Part shown: in pieces, positions 44,612-53,480 of the stretch
Numbering within the stretch: position 1 is the first letter of the stretch
How the letters are laid out: each line of letters opens with the position of its first letter
Source: Roseateles_B sp041905785
Lineage (GTDB): Bacteria > Pseudomonadota > Gammaproteobacteria > Burkholderiales > Burkholderiaceae_C
Direction: 5' to 3'
Assembly (NCBI GenBank): GCA_041905785.1
Contig: JAYRKJ010000008.1
Span: 1-64,000, forward strand
Length of the DNA stretch: 64,000 nt
The notes under the pieces: generated by a model
What the model was told of the DNA's origin: nothing
Seen by the model: the letters and a program-made list of their open reading frames with translations, nothing else
The model's database searches: none
Program-made: the position numbers and the translations under genes

Positions 44612-45361
44612 TCACCTGGCCGGGTCCAGGCGGTCCACTGCGTCGGTGATCAGGCCGTCCAGGCCTTCCGCGCGCAGGCGCCGGGCGGTCGCCTCGTCGT
44701 TGACCGTGTAGACCAGCGCCCGCATGCCGGCCGCGTGAATGGCCTCGATGCGGGCCCGGTCCATCAGCCGGTAGTTGGTGATGACGGCACAGCAGCCCAG
44801 GTCCTGCGCCTCGGCAAGCCAGCCCTCGCGGTGGCGGTCCAACAGCAGGGCGCGGCGCTCGTCGGGCGCACTGTCGCGAACGCCTTCCAGGGCCTCGGGC
44901 TGGAAGGAGCTGAAGACCGGCCGCAGGCGCTGGCCGGCCCACAGCCGCGTGACCTCGCGGCCCAGCATCTCGCCGGTCTCGTGCGCCTGGCCAGGGTTGG
45001 GCTTGAGCTCGATGTTGAGGGCCAGCTGGTTGGCGATCAGGAAGGCCGCGATGGCCTCCAGCGAGGCGATGGGCTCGCCGGCATGGCTCGGGCTGTGCCA
45101 GCCGCCGGCGTCCAGTCTGGAGAGCTGACTCCAATCGAGCGCCCCGGCGGGCCCGTGGCCGCTGCTGGTGCGGTCCAAGTCATCGTCATGCAGCAAGAAG
45201 GGCACGCCGTCCCGCGAAAGCTTGAGGTCGCACTCGAAGGCCCGATAGCCGAAAGCAGCGCCGGCGCGGAAGGCGGCCAGGGTGTTCTCCGGCGCCTGGC
45301 GGCCGGCGCCGCGGTGAGCGATCCAGAAGGGCAGGGGCCAGGGCGTCGAGGCTGGATTCAT
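44612..45361 (-). CDS. ugpQ: Glycerophosphodiester phosphodiesterase
   Basis: A 249-residue cytoplasmic GDPD that splits glycerophosphodiesters into glycerol 3-phosphate and an alcohol. The metal site is complete: WIAHRGAGRQAPENT, ECDLKLSRDGVPFLLHDDDLDR and NIELKP. Length and absence of a signal peptide match UgpQ rather than the periplasmic GlpQ. The ATG at 45361 starts the family domain directly; an upstream frame to 45475 is unconserved. It diverges from the large oxidoreductase. Confidence 0.93.
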   Translation of the reverse strand: MNPASTPWPLPFWIAHRGAGRQAPENTLAAFRAGAAFGYRAFECDLKLSRDGVPFLLHDDDLDRTSSGHGPAGALDWSQLSRLDAGGWHSPSHAGEPIASLEAIAAFLIANQLALNIELKPNPGQAHETGEMLGREVTRLWAGQRLRPVFSSFQPEALEGVRDSAPDERRALLLDRHREGWLAEAQDLGCCAVITNYRLMDRARIEAIHAAGMRALVYTVNDEATARRLRAEGLDGLITDAVDRLDPAR

Positions 45362-45725
45362 GGCGGGCGTCTGTCGATGCGGGGCGGAAGCGCTGTCCCA
45401 TTCTGCAGGCTCACGGCGCCAGCTGAACAGCCCCGTGTCCCCTGGGGCGATGCCTTCACCTGTGCCATTGCTCATGGTGCACTGCGGTAGGATTCAGGCT
45501 CGATGCCAAGTCAGGAGGGGCGGTTCCCAAGCGGAACGGCAGACCCTGCGCCGGTGCCGGGCCGCCGGGCGCGATCCGCCTTGGGGCCAGGGCCAGGCTT
45601 GGCCGCCAGGAGTGCAGGCTCCTTCTTGCGTCGGCAACGACGTTTTGCTCCACTGTTCCAGCCACGCCCGAGGCGGCCGCCGGCCGCCGCGGACAACCCA
45701 GGGCCCCAGGGAGGGCCCGGACGCC
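45362..45725. promoter_or_regulatory. Divergent region between ugpQ and the large oxidoreductase
   Basis: No gene is supported in these 364 GC-rich bases. A TAGGAT (45489-45494) may be a -10 for the rightward gene but lacks a proper -35. GGGAGGG lies about ten bases before the oxidoreductase ATG. Confidence 0.35.
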
Positions 45726-48700
45726 ATGAATGCACCGCATCCCCTGATGCCCGAGATCCTGGACCCTGTCGTCGCGCACGAGGCTCCCCGCCTGCGCGAG
45801 ATTCCCTACAACTACACCTCCTTCTCCGACCGCGAGATCGTGATCCGCATCCTCGGCGCCCGCGCCTGGGAGCTGCTGAACTCGCTGCGCGAGGAACGCC
45901 AGACGGGCCGCTCCGCCCGCATGCTCTACGAGGTGTTGGGCGACATCTGGGTGGTGCAGCGCAACCCCTATCTGCAGGACGATCTGCTGGACAACCCACG
46001 GCGCCGCGCCCAGCTGATCGAGGCCCTGCACCATCGGCTGCACGAGGTCGAACGCCGCCGCAAGCCTGAGGCCGACCCCCAGCGCGATGCGTCCGTGGGC
46101 GAGCTGCTGCAGCTGGCCAGCCAGGCCGTTCGCCAGTTCGCCGACCAGTTCGACGCGGTGGCCGAGCTGCGCCGCCGCGCCACGCGCCTGCTGAGCCGCC
46201 ACACGGCGCGCGACAACATCAAGTTCGACGGCCTCTCGCGCGTGGCTCACGTGACCGACGCCACCGACTGGCGCGTCGAGTACCCCTTCGTGGTCCTGAC
46301 CCCCGACTCCGAGGCCGAGATGGCCCGGCTGGTCAAGGGCTGCATCGAGCTGGGTCTGACCATCATCCCGCGCGGGGGCGGCACCGGCTATACCGGCGGC
46401 GCCGTGCCGCTGGTGTGGAAGAGCGCGGTGATCAACACCGAGAAGCTCGAGGCCCTGCGCGGCGTCGAGATGATCCAGCTGCCGGGCCTGGACCGGGCGG
46501 TGGCCACCATCTACAGCGAGGCAGGCGTGGTGACGCAGCGCGTCTCGGACCTGGCGGAGCAGCACGGCTTCGTCTTCGCCGTGGACCCCACCAGTGCTGA
46601 AGCCTCCTGCGTGGGCGGCAATATCGCGATGAACGCCGGCGGCAAGAAGGCCGTGTTGTGGGGCACCGCGCTGGACAACCTCGCCAGCTGGAAGATGGTG
46701 ACGCCCGAGGCCAAGTGGCTGGAGGTGGTCCGCCTCAACCACAACCTGGGCAAGATCCATGACGTCGAGACCGCCAGTTTCGAGCTGCGCTACTACGACG
46801 CCACGGGCAAGAAGCTGGAGCGCACGCAGCGCCTGGACATTCCCGGCAGGACCTTCCGCAAAGAGGGCCTGGGCAAGGACGTCACCGACAAGTTCCTGGC
46901 CGGCCTGCCCGGCGTCCAGAAGGAGGGCTGCGACGGCCTGATCACCAGCTGCCGCTGGGTGGTGCACCGCATGCCCAAGCATGTGCGCACGGTGTGCCTG
47001 GAGTTCTTCGGCAACCCGAAGGAATGCGTGCCCTCCATCGTCGACATCAAGGACTTCATGTTCGCGGAGGCCAGGAACGAGGGCGGCGCCATCCTCGCGG
47101 GCCTGGAGCATCTGGATGACCGCTACCTGAAGGCCGTGGGCTACTCGACCAAGAGCAAGCGCGGCGGCCTGCCCAAGATGGTGCTGATCGGCGACATCGT
47201 CGGCGACGACGAGGACCGCGTGGCCCGCGCCACCAGCGAGGTGGTGCGCCTGGCCAACGCCCGCTCGGGCGAGGGCTTCGTGGCCGTCTCGGCCGATGCC
47301 CGCAAGAAGTTCTGGCTGGATCGCAAGCGCACGGCGGCCATCTCCAAGCACACCAACGCCTTCAAGGTGAACGAAGACGTGGTGATCCCGCTGCCCCGCA
47401 TGGGCGAGTACACGCTGGGCATCGAGCGCATCAACATCGAGCTCTCGCTGCGCAACAAGCTGGCCCTGGTCGAGCGCCTGAAGGCCTTCTTCCGCCAGGA
47501 GCGTCTGCCCCTGGGCAAGACCGACGACGCCAGCGAGATCCCCAGCGCCGAGCTGCTGGAGGACCGCGTGCAGCAGGCTCTGGCGCTGCTCGACGAAGTG
47601 GGCGCGCTGTGGCAGGGCTGGAAGGACGGCCTCGACATCGTCCAGCCGGACGGTGGCCGCAGCTTCTTCGACCAGCTGCAGGACAAGACCCTGCGCGCCT
47701 CGTGGAAGACGCAGATCTTCAAGCCCCTGCAGGCGGTCTTCGCCGGTGCGGCCTTTGCCGACATCCTGGCCGAGTGCAAGCGCGTCCATCAGGAGGTGCT
47801 CAAGGGTCGCGTATGGGTGGCCTTGCACATGCATGCCGGCGACGGCAATGTGCACACCAACATCCCGGTCAACTCCGACAACTACGAGATGCTGCAGACG
47901 GCCCACGAGGCTGTGGGCCGCATCATGAAGCTGGCGCGCTCGCTGGACGGTGTGATCTCGGGCGAGCATGGCATCGGCATCACCAAGCTGGAGTTCCTCA
48001 CCGACGAGGAGCTGGCCGACTTCGCCCAGTACAAGGCCGACGTCGACCCCGAGGGTCGCTTCAACAAAGGCAAGCTGCTGAGGCCCAATGCCAGCACGCA
48101 CGGCACCTTCGCGGACCTGACCAACGCCTACACGCCCAGCTTCGGGCTGATGGGGCATGAGTCGCTGATCATGCAGCAGAGCGACATCGGCGCCATCAGC
48201 GAGAGCGTCAAGGACTGCCTGCGCTGCGGCAAGTGCAAGCCCGTGTGCGCCACTCACGTGCCGCGCGCCAACCTGCTCTACAGCCCGCGCAACAAGATCC
48301 TCGCCACCTCGCTGCTGGTCGAGGCCTTCCTGTACGAGGAGCAGACCCGCCGCGGCGTCTCCATCAAGCACTGGGAGGAGTTCGAGGATGTGGCCGACCA
48401 CTGCACCGTCTGCCACAAGTGCGCCACGCCCTGCCCGGTGAAGATCGACTTCGGCGACGTCACCATGAACATGCGCAACCTGCTGCGCAAGATGGGCCAG
48501 AAGAGCTTCCGCCCCGGCAATGCCGCGGCCATGTTCATGCTCAACGCCACCAACCCCGAGACCATCAAGATGGCCCGCACGGCCATGGTGGGCATCGGCT
48601 TCAAGGCGCAGCGCCTGGCGCACGACCTGCTCAAGGGCCTGGCCCGCAAGCAGACCGAGGCGCCGCGCGCCACGGTGGGCACGGCGCCCATCAAGGAGCA

Positions 48701-49628
48701 GGTGATCCACTTCATCAACAAGAAGCTGCCCGGCGGCCTGCCCAAGAAGACGGCCCGCGCGCTGCTGGACATCGAGGACAAGGCCTACGTGCCCATCATC
48801 CGCGACCCGGGCAAGACGACCGTGGACTCCGAGGCCGTGTTCTATTTCCCCGGCTGCGGCTCCGAGCGCCTCTTCAGCCAGGTGGGCCTGGCCACCCAGG
48901 CCATGCTGTGGCATGCGGGGGTGCAGACCGTGCTGCCGCCGGGCTATCTGTGCTGCGGCTACCCGCAGCGCGGCTCCGGCCAGTTCGACAAGGCCGACAA
49001 GATGATCACCGACAACCGGGTGCTCTTCCACCGCGTCGCCAACACGCTCAACTACCTGGACATCAAGACCGTGGTCGTGTCCTGCGGCACCTGCTACGAC
49101 CAGCTGCAGGGCTACAAGTTCGAAGACATCTTCCCTGGCTGCCGCATCGTGGACATCCACGAGTACCTGCTGGAGCGCGGCATCACGCTGGATTCCAAGC
49201 AGGCCTACCTCTACCACGATCCCTGCCATTCGCCGATGAAGCAGCAGGACCCGATGAAGACGGTGCGTGCGCTGGTGGGGCCCGAGGTGGTGAAGAGCGA
49301 ACGCTGCTGCGGCGAGTCAGGCACCCTGGGCGTGACCCGGCCGGACATCTCCACCCAGGTCCGCTTCCGCAAGGAGGAGGAGCTGCGCAAGGTCGAGACC
49401 CAGCTGCGCGATACCGGCAAGATCGGCGCCCAGGAAGACCTCAAGATCCTCACCAGCTGTCCCAGCTGCCTGCAGGGCCTCTCGCGCTACGGCAACGACC
49501 TGCAGAACGGCCTGCTGGAGGCCGACTACATCGTCGTCGAGATGGCCCGCCAGATCCTGGGCGAGCAGTGGATGCCGGACTATGTTGCCCGCGCCAATGC
49601 GGGAGGCATCGAGCGAGTATTGGTTTGA
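45726..49628 (+). CDS. Giant DUF3683/FAD-linked oxidase/Fe-S oxidoreductase (D-lactate dehydrogenase-like)
   Basis: A 1300-residue fusion. Residues 1-150 or so form a DUF3683 region; a PCMH-type FAD-binding domain follows (IIPRGGGTGYTGGAVPL, CVGGNIAMNAGG); then an FAD-linked oxidase C-terminal domain (HMHAGDGNVHTNIPV, GEHGIGITK). Next are two ferredoxin-type clusters (CLRCGKCKPVC and CTVCHKCATPC) and finally two CCG-type domains (YLCCGYPQRGSG and ERCCGESGTLG). The layout resembles glycolate/D-lactate oxidases with GlcD and GlcF parts fused, common in Burkholderiales. The electron donor is probably a 2-hydroxy acid and the acceptor the quinone pool. Start ATG 45726. Confidence 0.92.
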   Translation: MNAPHPLMPEILDPVVAHEAPRLREIPYNYTSFSDREIVIRILGARAWELLNSLREERQTGRSARMLYEVLGDIWVVQRNPYLQDDLLDNPRRRAQLIEALHHRLHEVERRRKPEADPQRDASVGELLQLASQAVRQFADQFDAVAELRRRATRLLSRHTARDNIKFDGLSRVAHVTDATDWRVEYPFVVLTPDSEAEMARLVKGCIELGLTIIPRGGGTGYTGGAVPLVWKSAVINTEKLEALRGVEMIQLPGLDRAVATIYSEAGVVTQRVSDLAEQHGFVFAVDPTSAEASCVGGNIAMNAGGKKAVLWGTALDNLASWKMVTPEAKWLEVVRLNHNLGKIHDVETASFELRYYDATGKKLERTQRLDIPGRTFRKEGLGKDVTDKFLAGLPGVQKEGCDGLITSCRWVVHRMPKHVRTVCLEFFGNPKECVPSIVDIKDFMFAEARNEGGAILAGLEHLDDRYLKAVGYSTKSKRGGLPKMVLIGDIVGDDEDRVARATSEVVRLANARSGEGFVAVSADARKKFWLDRKRTAAISKHTNAFKVNEDVVIPLPRMGEYTLGIERINIELSLRNKLALVERLKAFFRQERLPLGKTDDASEIPSAELLEDRVQQALALLDEVGALWQGWKDGLDIVQPDGGRSFFDQLQDKTLRASWKTQIFKPLQAVFAGAAFADILAECKRVHQEVLKGRVWVALHMHAGDGNVHTNIPVNSDNYEMLQTAHEAVGRIMKLARSLDGVISGEHGIGITKLEFLTDEELADFAQYKADVDPEGRFNKGKLLRPNASTHGTFADLTNAYTPSFGLMGHESLIMQQSDIGAISESVKDCLRCGKCKPVCATHVPRANLLYSPRNKILATSLLVEAFLYEEQTRRGVSIKHWEEFEDVADHCTVCHKCATPCPVKIDFGDVTMNMRNLLRKMGQKSFRPGNAAAMFMLNATNPETIKMARTAMVGIGFKAQRLAHDLLKGLARKQTEAPRATVGTAPIKEQVIHFINKKLPGGLPKKTARALLDIEDKAYVPIIRDPGKTTVDSEAVFYFPGCGSERLFSQVGLATQAMLWHAGVQTVLPPGYLCCGYPQRGSGQFDKADKMITDNRVLFHRVANTLNYLDIKTVVVSCGTCYDQLQGYKFEDIFPGCRIVDIHEYLLERGITLDSKQAYLYHDPCHSPMKQQDPMKTVRALVGPEVVKSERCCGESGTLGVTRPDISTQVRFRKEEELRKVETQLRDTGKIGAQEDLKILTSCPSCLQGLSRYGNDLQNGLLEADYIVVEMARQILGEQWMPDYVARANAGGIERVLV

Positions 49629-49932
49629 CCCCCCCCTGCTGGCTTCGCCAGCCCCCCCAGGGGGCGAGGGAGGCTGACCGGCAGAGCCGGATCAGCGCCC
49701 TCCGTGCGGGGCGAAAAGGCCCGGCTGCTGCGCAGCGGGTCTTTTCTTTTTGGGGCGCGAGCACCGCAGGGGTGCCGGCCTGCAGGGCCGGCCGCCCCAC
49801 ATGAAGCCCGGCTGTGGGCGAGGCTGAGGCCGGGCCGCGCCAGCCGTCGCATCGCTGATGACCAGTCGCTCCTGGCGCACCAAGCACCAGGCACTCCCCC
49901 TCCCTGGAGCGCTGGGGTCGGCAAGGGGGGGC
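49629..49932. other. Intergenic region with GC-rich hairpin repeat
   Basis: These 304 bases hold no gene. Just after the oxidoreductase stop, CTGCTGGCTTCGCCAGC is flanked by runs of C and G, a simple repeat of a kind scattered in Burkholderiales genomes. A terminator hairpin follows at 49714-49750. The rest is unremarkable. Confidence 0.5.
49714..49750 (+). terminator. Terminator after the large oxidoreductase
   Basis: AAAAGGCCCG and CTGC pair with GCAG, CGGG and CTTTT (one bulge, one G-T pair), followed by CTTTTCTTTTT. It may work in both directions, since the stem begins with AAAAG. Confidence 0.72.
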
Positions 49933-50943
49933 TTACTCAGCAGTGATGCGGCGGGCCTTGATGAGGGCGTGCCAGAACTCGGTCTCGCGCTGGATGTGGC
50001 GGGCGAGGGCGGCGCCGTCGCTGGGGGCGACTTCGAGGCCGAAGTCCTCGAGGCGGGCCTTGAGCTCGGGCACGGCCAGGGCCTTCTGCAGCTCGCTGGA
50101 CAGGCGCTGGACGATGGGCTCCGGTGTGCCCTTGGGCACGAAGAGGCCCTGCCAGGCGGCGAGCTCCACGTCCTTGATGCCCAGTTCGGCGAAGGTCGGC
50201 ACATCGGGCAGGGTGGCCACGCGCCTGGCGGACAGCACGGCCAGGGGCTTGAGCTTGCCGCTGCGGAAATGGGGCAGGGCGGCGGCGGTGTCCAGCACGC
50301 CCATGGGCACCACGCCGGCCAGCATGTCCTGGGTGGCGAAGGCGGTGCCGCGGTAGGGCACATGCACGATGAAGCTGCCGGTGCGCTCCTTGATCAGCTC
50401 CATCGCCAGATGGTGCGGGCTGCCGATGCCGGGCGAGGCGTAGCTGAACTGGCCCGGGTTCTTCTTCACCAGGTCCAGCCACTGGGCGGCGCTGCCGATG
50501 CCGGACTGAGGATTCACGCTCAGCACCAGCGGGAAGCGGGCCATGAAGCCCACCGGCACGAAATCACTGACGGCGTAAGGCAGCTTGCGGAACAGGGCGC
50601 TGTTGAAGACCATCACGCCGTTGTCGCCGCTGAGCAGGGTGTAGCCGTCGGGGGCGGACTTGGCGGCGTTGTCGGTGCCGATCTGGCCTGCGGCACCCGG
50701 GCGGTTGTCGATGACCAGCGTCTGGCCCAGCTGCCTGCCCAGCTGCGGTGCCAGTTGCCGCGCCAGGAAATCCGAGCCGCCGCCGGCCGGGTAGGCCACG
50801 ACCCAGCGGAGGGGCTTGGCCGGCCAGCTGTCGGCCAGCGCCGGCTGCGTGCCCAGGGTCCAGGTGCCCAGCGCCGCCGTCATCGCAAGGACCAGACGGC
50901 GGGCGGCTGAGAAGGTGTGCGCAGGCAAAGGGCTCTTGTGCAT
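49933..50943 (-). CDS. Bug-family periplasmic solute-binding protein (tripartite tricarboxylate transporter type)
   Basis: A 336-residue receptor with a signal peptide ending TQPALA. The family opening WVVAYPAGGGSDFLARQLAP, the VIDNRPGAAGQIGTDNAAKS ligand loop and SAPDGYTLLSG are all present. Bug proteins bind carboxylates for TctAB-type carriers or for sensing; no carrier gene is adjacent, as with most of the many orphan Bug genes in Burkholderiales. ATG 50943 begins the signal peptide. Ligand unknown. Confidence 0.93.
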   Translation of the reverse strand: MHKSPLPAHTFSAARRLVLAMTAALGTWTLGTQPALADSWPAKPLRWVVAYPAGGGSDFLARQLAPQLGRQLGQTLVIDNRPGAAGQIGTDNAAKSAPDGYTLLSGDNGVMVFNSALFRKLPYAVSDFVPVGFMARFPLVLSVNPQSGIGSAAQWLDLVKKNPGQFSYASPGIGSPHHLAMELIKERTGSFIVHVPYRGTAFATQDMLAGVVPMGVLDTAAALPHFRSGKLKPLAVLSARRVATLPDVPTFAELGIKDVELAAWQGLFVPKGTPEPIVQRLSSELQKALAVPELKARLEDFGLEVAPSDGAALARHIQRETEFWHALIKARRITAE

Positions 50944-51148
50944 GGGGGTCCTGTGGGATGGGTCTGAGGGCGCGAGGGCTGCGGTGGATTCTGGCGCAGC
51001 TGACGCAGCGGCGGCTTCAGGGGCTTTGCTGATCGCCTGCGCCGAAAGAGACGGCCGGGAGCAGGCGCGGCTGGCGCCTCCTGCTGCAGCCCTGGGGGAT
51101 ACTGACGCGCAGCTGCTTCCCAACGCCCAACGCCTGCGAGGTCTCGTC

Positions 51149-51601
51149 ATGACTGCCACCGCCCCGTCGCCCGCCTGTTCCTTGTGCCGTGAGCTCGGGG
51201 GCGTTCTGGTGTTCCAGGCCCCGCAGTGGCGGCTGATCCGTGCCGAGGAGCCCAGCTTCCCCGCCTTCTACCGCCTTGTCTGGCAAGCGCATGTGGCCGA
51301 GTTCAGTGACCTGGACGCGGCACAACGCCAGGCCTGCATGGAGGCGGTCTGTGCCGTGGAGCAGGTACTGCGCGAAGCGCTGCGGCCGACCAAGATCAAC
51401 GTTGCCAGCCTGGGCAACGTCGTGCCCCATCTGCATTGGCATGTGATTGCGCGATTCGACTGGGACAGCCATTTCCCCAACCCGGTTTGGGGCGCTCCAC
51501 TGCGCGATGTGCCGGAACCTGCGGCACAGCGCCTGCCTTTGACCTTGGAGGCCCTGGATCATCGGATGAGCCAGCGACTGCAAAGCCTGCAGCAGGCTTG
51601 A
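51149..51601 (+). CDS. HIT-family nucleotide-binding protein
   Basis: A 150-residue histidine-triad protein. HLHWHVIARF is the HxHxH phi phi signature with the nucleophile histidine, preceded by INVASLGNVVPHLH. The N-terminus has a CSLCRE pair typical of HIT proteins. Likely a dinucleoside polyphosphate or nucleoside phosphoramidate hydrolase. ATG 51149 is the family start; the long upstream frame is not conserved. Confidence 0.92.
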   Translation: MTATAPSPACSLCRELGGVLVFQAPQWRLIRAEEPSFPAFYRLVWQAHVAEFSDLDAAQRQACMEAVCAVEQVLREALRPTKINVASLGNVVPHLHWHVIARFDWDSHFPNPVWGAPLRDVPEPAAQRLPLTLEALDHRMSQRLQSLQQA

Positions 51602-52090
51602 TAGGCGGCTGAGTGCTCGGGTGATTCATTCGCTGACTTGTCACAGACTGCAGCGAAGGCTGCTCGGCACCGTTTGCTGAGATGGTGCCAAAGGCCCGTA
51701 TTCAGGCGGTGTTTCCGGGGTCAGGTCTTGCTGATCGGCGCGAATGACGGCTTGCATCCGCATACAAGCATCCCTGTCAGAGCTGACGGTCTGGAAGGTC
51801 TTACAGCTTGCTGCAATCCCCCTATCGGGCGATGCTTCGCCTGCAAGTCAGCGCCTATCGGCGCAGGCCTGCGGATCCCTCCTCTTGGCCCCGCTCGCGC
51901 GGGGCCCTTTTTTTTGAGGGGGTCGAGAAGCCGGTGGGCGCTGCTTCCATTGCCTGTCCAAGCGCCCCGGGTCGCCTCGGGGCACGCGCTCGTCGGCCTT
52001 CCTGCGCATCCCCACCGCCCGCCCGGCCTTGTCCGGCCCTGGCGAGCCGGCCGGCTACACTGGAGCCCCCTGGTTTTCCCATCCCTCCCC
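51602..52090 (+). ncRNA. Structured non-coding stretch between HIT gene and DUF971 gene
   Basis: This 489-base gap contains many short perfect hairpins between 51655 and 51880: GCACC/GGTGC, GCTTG/CAAGC, GGCGA-TGC-TTCGCC and GCGCC-TATC-GGCGC. They are followed by a strong terminator at 51887-51915. It may be the 3' part of the HIT transcript or an independent RNA. From 51916 to 52090 lies a probable promoter for DUF971 (TACACT, 52056-52061). No match to 4.5S, 6S or tmRNA was recognised. Confidence 0.4.
51887..51915 (+). terminator. Strong Rho-independent terminator
   Basis: GGCCCCGC pairs perfectly with GCGGGGCC across a TCGC loop and is followed by C and eight T (51908-51915). It is about 290 bases beyond the HIT gene stop. 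Confidence 0.93.
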
Positions 52091-52504
52091 ATGGCTGGCC
52101 TCAGCGCAGCAAGCCCCTTGCCCACCGACATCACCGTGCACCAGCAGTCGCGGCGCTTGGAGATCGCCTTTGATGACGGGGCGCGCTTCTCCATTCCCTT
52201 CGAGCTGCTGCGCGTGCTGAGCCCCTCCGCCGAGGTCAAGGGCCATGGGCCGGGCCAGGAAGTGCTGCAAACCGGCAAGCGCGAGGTGCTGATCGAGGCC
52301 CTGAGCCCGGTGGGACACTACGCCGTGCAGCCGCGCTTCTCCGATGGCCATGACAGCGGGCTCTACACCTGGGACTATCTTTACGAGTTGGGCCAGCGCC
52401 AGGATGAGCTCTGGGCCGACTATCTGGCCAGGCTGGCCGCCGCCGGCCTGGACCGCGATGCGCCCATGGCGCCCAAGGGCGGCAGCCACTGCGCCAGCCA
52501 CTGA
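52091..52504 (+). CDS. DUF971 family protein (gamma-butyrobetaine hydroxylase-like N-terminal domain)
   Basis: A 137-residue protein with the DUF971 pattern: ITVHQQSRRLEIAFDDGARFSIPFELLRVLSPSAEVKGHG (residues about 14-53), then VGHYAVQPRFSDGHDSGLYTWDYLYELG. Free-standing DUF971 proteins precede ubiE in many betaproteobacteria and are linked to iron-sulfur cluster handling by related domains, but their role is not settled. The ATG at 52091 follows TACACT by 30 bases. Confidence 0.92.
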   Translation: MAGLSAASPLPTDITVHQQSRRLEIAFDDGARFSIPFELLRVLSPSAEVKGHGPGQEVLQTGKREVLIEALSPVGHYAVQPRFSDGHDSGLYTWDYLYELGQRQDELWADYLARLAAAGLDRDAPMAPKGGSHCASH

Positions 52505-52534
52505 ACCTCGCACCACGAACCGATCAAGACCTCC

Positions 52535-53266
52535 ATGAGCAGCACCCACTTCGGCTTCCAGACCGTCGACGAGCAGGAAAAGGCAGGCCGCGTGCGCGGC
52601 GTCTTCGACTCGGTGGCGTCCCGCTACGACATCATGAATGACCTGATGTCCATGGGCCTGCACCGCGCCTGGAAGGCCTATACCGTGGCGGTGGCCAATC
52701 TGAAGGAAGGGGACCGCGTGCTGGACATCGCCGGCGGCACCGGCGACCTTTCGCGAGCCTTCGCCCGGCATGTGGGCAGCACCGGCATGGTGGTGCATAC
52801 CGACATCAATGAGGCCATGCTGCGCACCGGCCGCGATCGGCTGCTCAATGAAGGCCTGGTCCTGCCCACCAACCTCTGCGATGCCGAGAAGCTGCCCTAC
52901 AAGGACGGCAGCTTCGACCTGGTCAGCGTGGCCTTCGGCCTGCGCAACATGACCCACAAGGAGCTCGCCCTGGCGGAGATGTGCCGGGTGCTCAAGCCGG
53001 GTGGGCGCCTGCTGGTGCTGGAGTTCTCCAAGGTCGCGGCGCCGCTGCAGAAGCCCTATGACTGGTACAGCTTCAAGGTTCTGCCCCGGCTGGGGCAGAT
53101 GATCGCCGGTGACGCCGAGAGCTATCGCTACCTGGCCGAGTCCATCCGCATGCACCCCGGGCAGGCCGAGCTCAAGGCCCTGATGAAGCAGGCCGGCTTT
53201 GGCCATGTGGACGTGCACAACCTCAGCGCAGGCATCGTGGCCTTGCACGTCGGCATCAAGTGCTGA
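52535..53266 (+). CDS. ubiE: Demethylmenaquinone/2-methoxy-6-polyprenyl-1,4-benzoquinol methyltransferase
   Basis: UbiE is the C-methyltransferase of ubiquinone synthesis. The 243-residue protein has VFDSVASRYDIMNDLMSMGLHRAWK, SAM motif I LDIAGGTGDLSRAF, and VSVAFGLRNMTHKELALAEM, all diagnostic. It is 30 bases behind the DUF971 gene. A perfect nine-base hairpin (53290-53313) follows the stop without a T run. Confidence 0.98.
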   Translation: MSSTHFGFQTVDEQEKAGRVRGVFDSVASRYDIMNDLMSMGLHRAWKAYTVAVANLKEGDRVLDIAGGTGDLSRAFARHVGSTGMVVHTDINEAMLRTGRDRLLNEGLVLPTNLCDAEKLPYKDGSFDLVSVAFGLRNMTHKELALAEMCRVLKPGGRLLVLEFSKVAAPLQKPYDWYSFKVLPRLGQMIAGDAESYRYLAESIRMHPGQAELKALMKQAGFGHVDVHNLSAGIVALHVGIKC

Positions 53267-53289
53267 GCCGGGCCTGAGGGGTCGTAGCC

Positions 53290-53313
53290 GGCGCCCTTGT
53301 CGTGAAGGGCGCC
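53290..53313. repeat. Perfect hairpin between ubiE and the EPS operon
   Basis: GGCGCCCTT pairs with AAGGGCGCC across a six-base loop. It lacks a T run, so it may be an RNA 3'-end stabiliser rather than an intrinsic terminator. A TACACT (53377-53382) downstream may be part of the EPS promoter. Confidence 0.55.
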
Positions 53314-53480
53314 ACAGGCGGCACGCTTGTCGCTCATGAGGGGCAGGTCTGCTTCTGGACAGGCCCTTGGCGTCGTTACACTCGCCCGGTACGCGCCGGG
53401 CCGCAGGGCAGCCCGGGGCTGCCCGAGTGCCGGACATGGGGCCGGCAGGGCGGCCAGAGTGCAGCAAGGTTTGGAGCGCT

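Noticed and set aside
45456..49229. A 1257-codon leftward open frame opposite the large oxidoreductase
   Set aside because: His/Gln/Leu-rich translation typical of the reverse complement of GC-rich genes; the plus-strand protein has clear domains throughout.
49629..49672. GC-rich inverted repeat as an insertion-sequence end
   Set aside because: No transposase, matching partner repeat or target duplication is visible; it looks like a simple intergenic hairpin repeat.
51700..51915. 4.5S RNA, 6S RNA or a known riboswitch
   Set aside because: None of the conserved core sequences I know for these classes is present; left as an unclassified structured region.
51638..52090. N-terminal extension of the DUF971 frame
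   Set aside because: The extension reads through the terminator at 51887-51915 and adds Cys/Pro-rich sequence not expected in the family.
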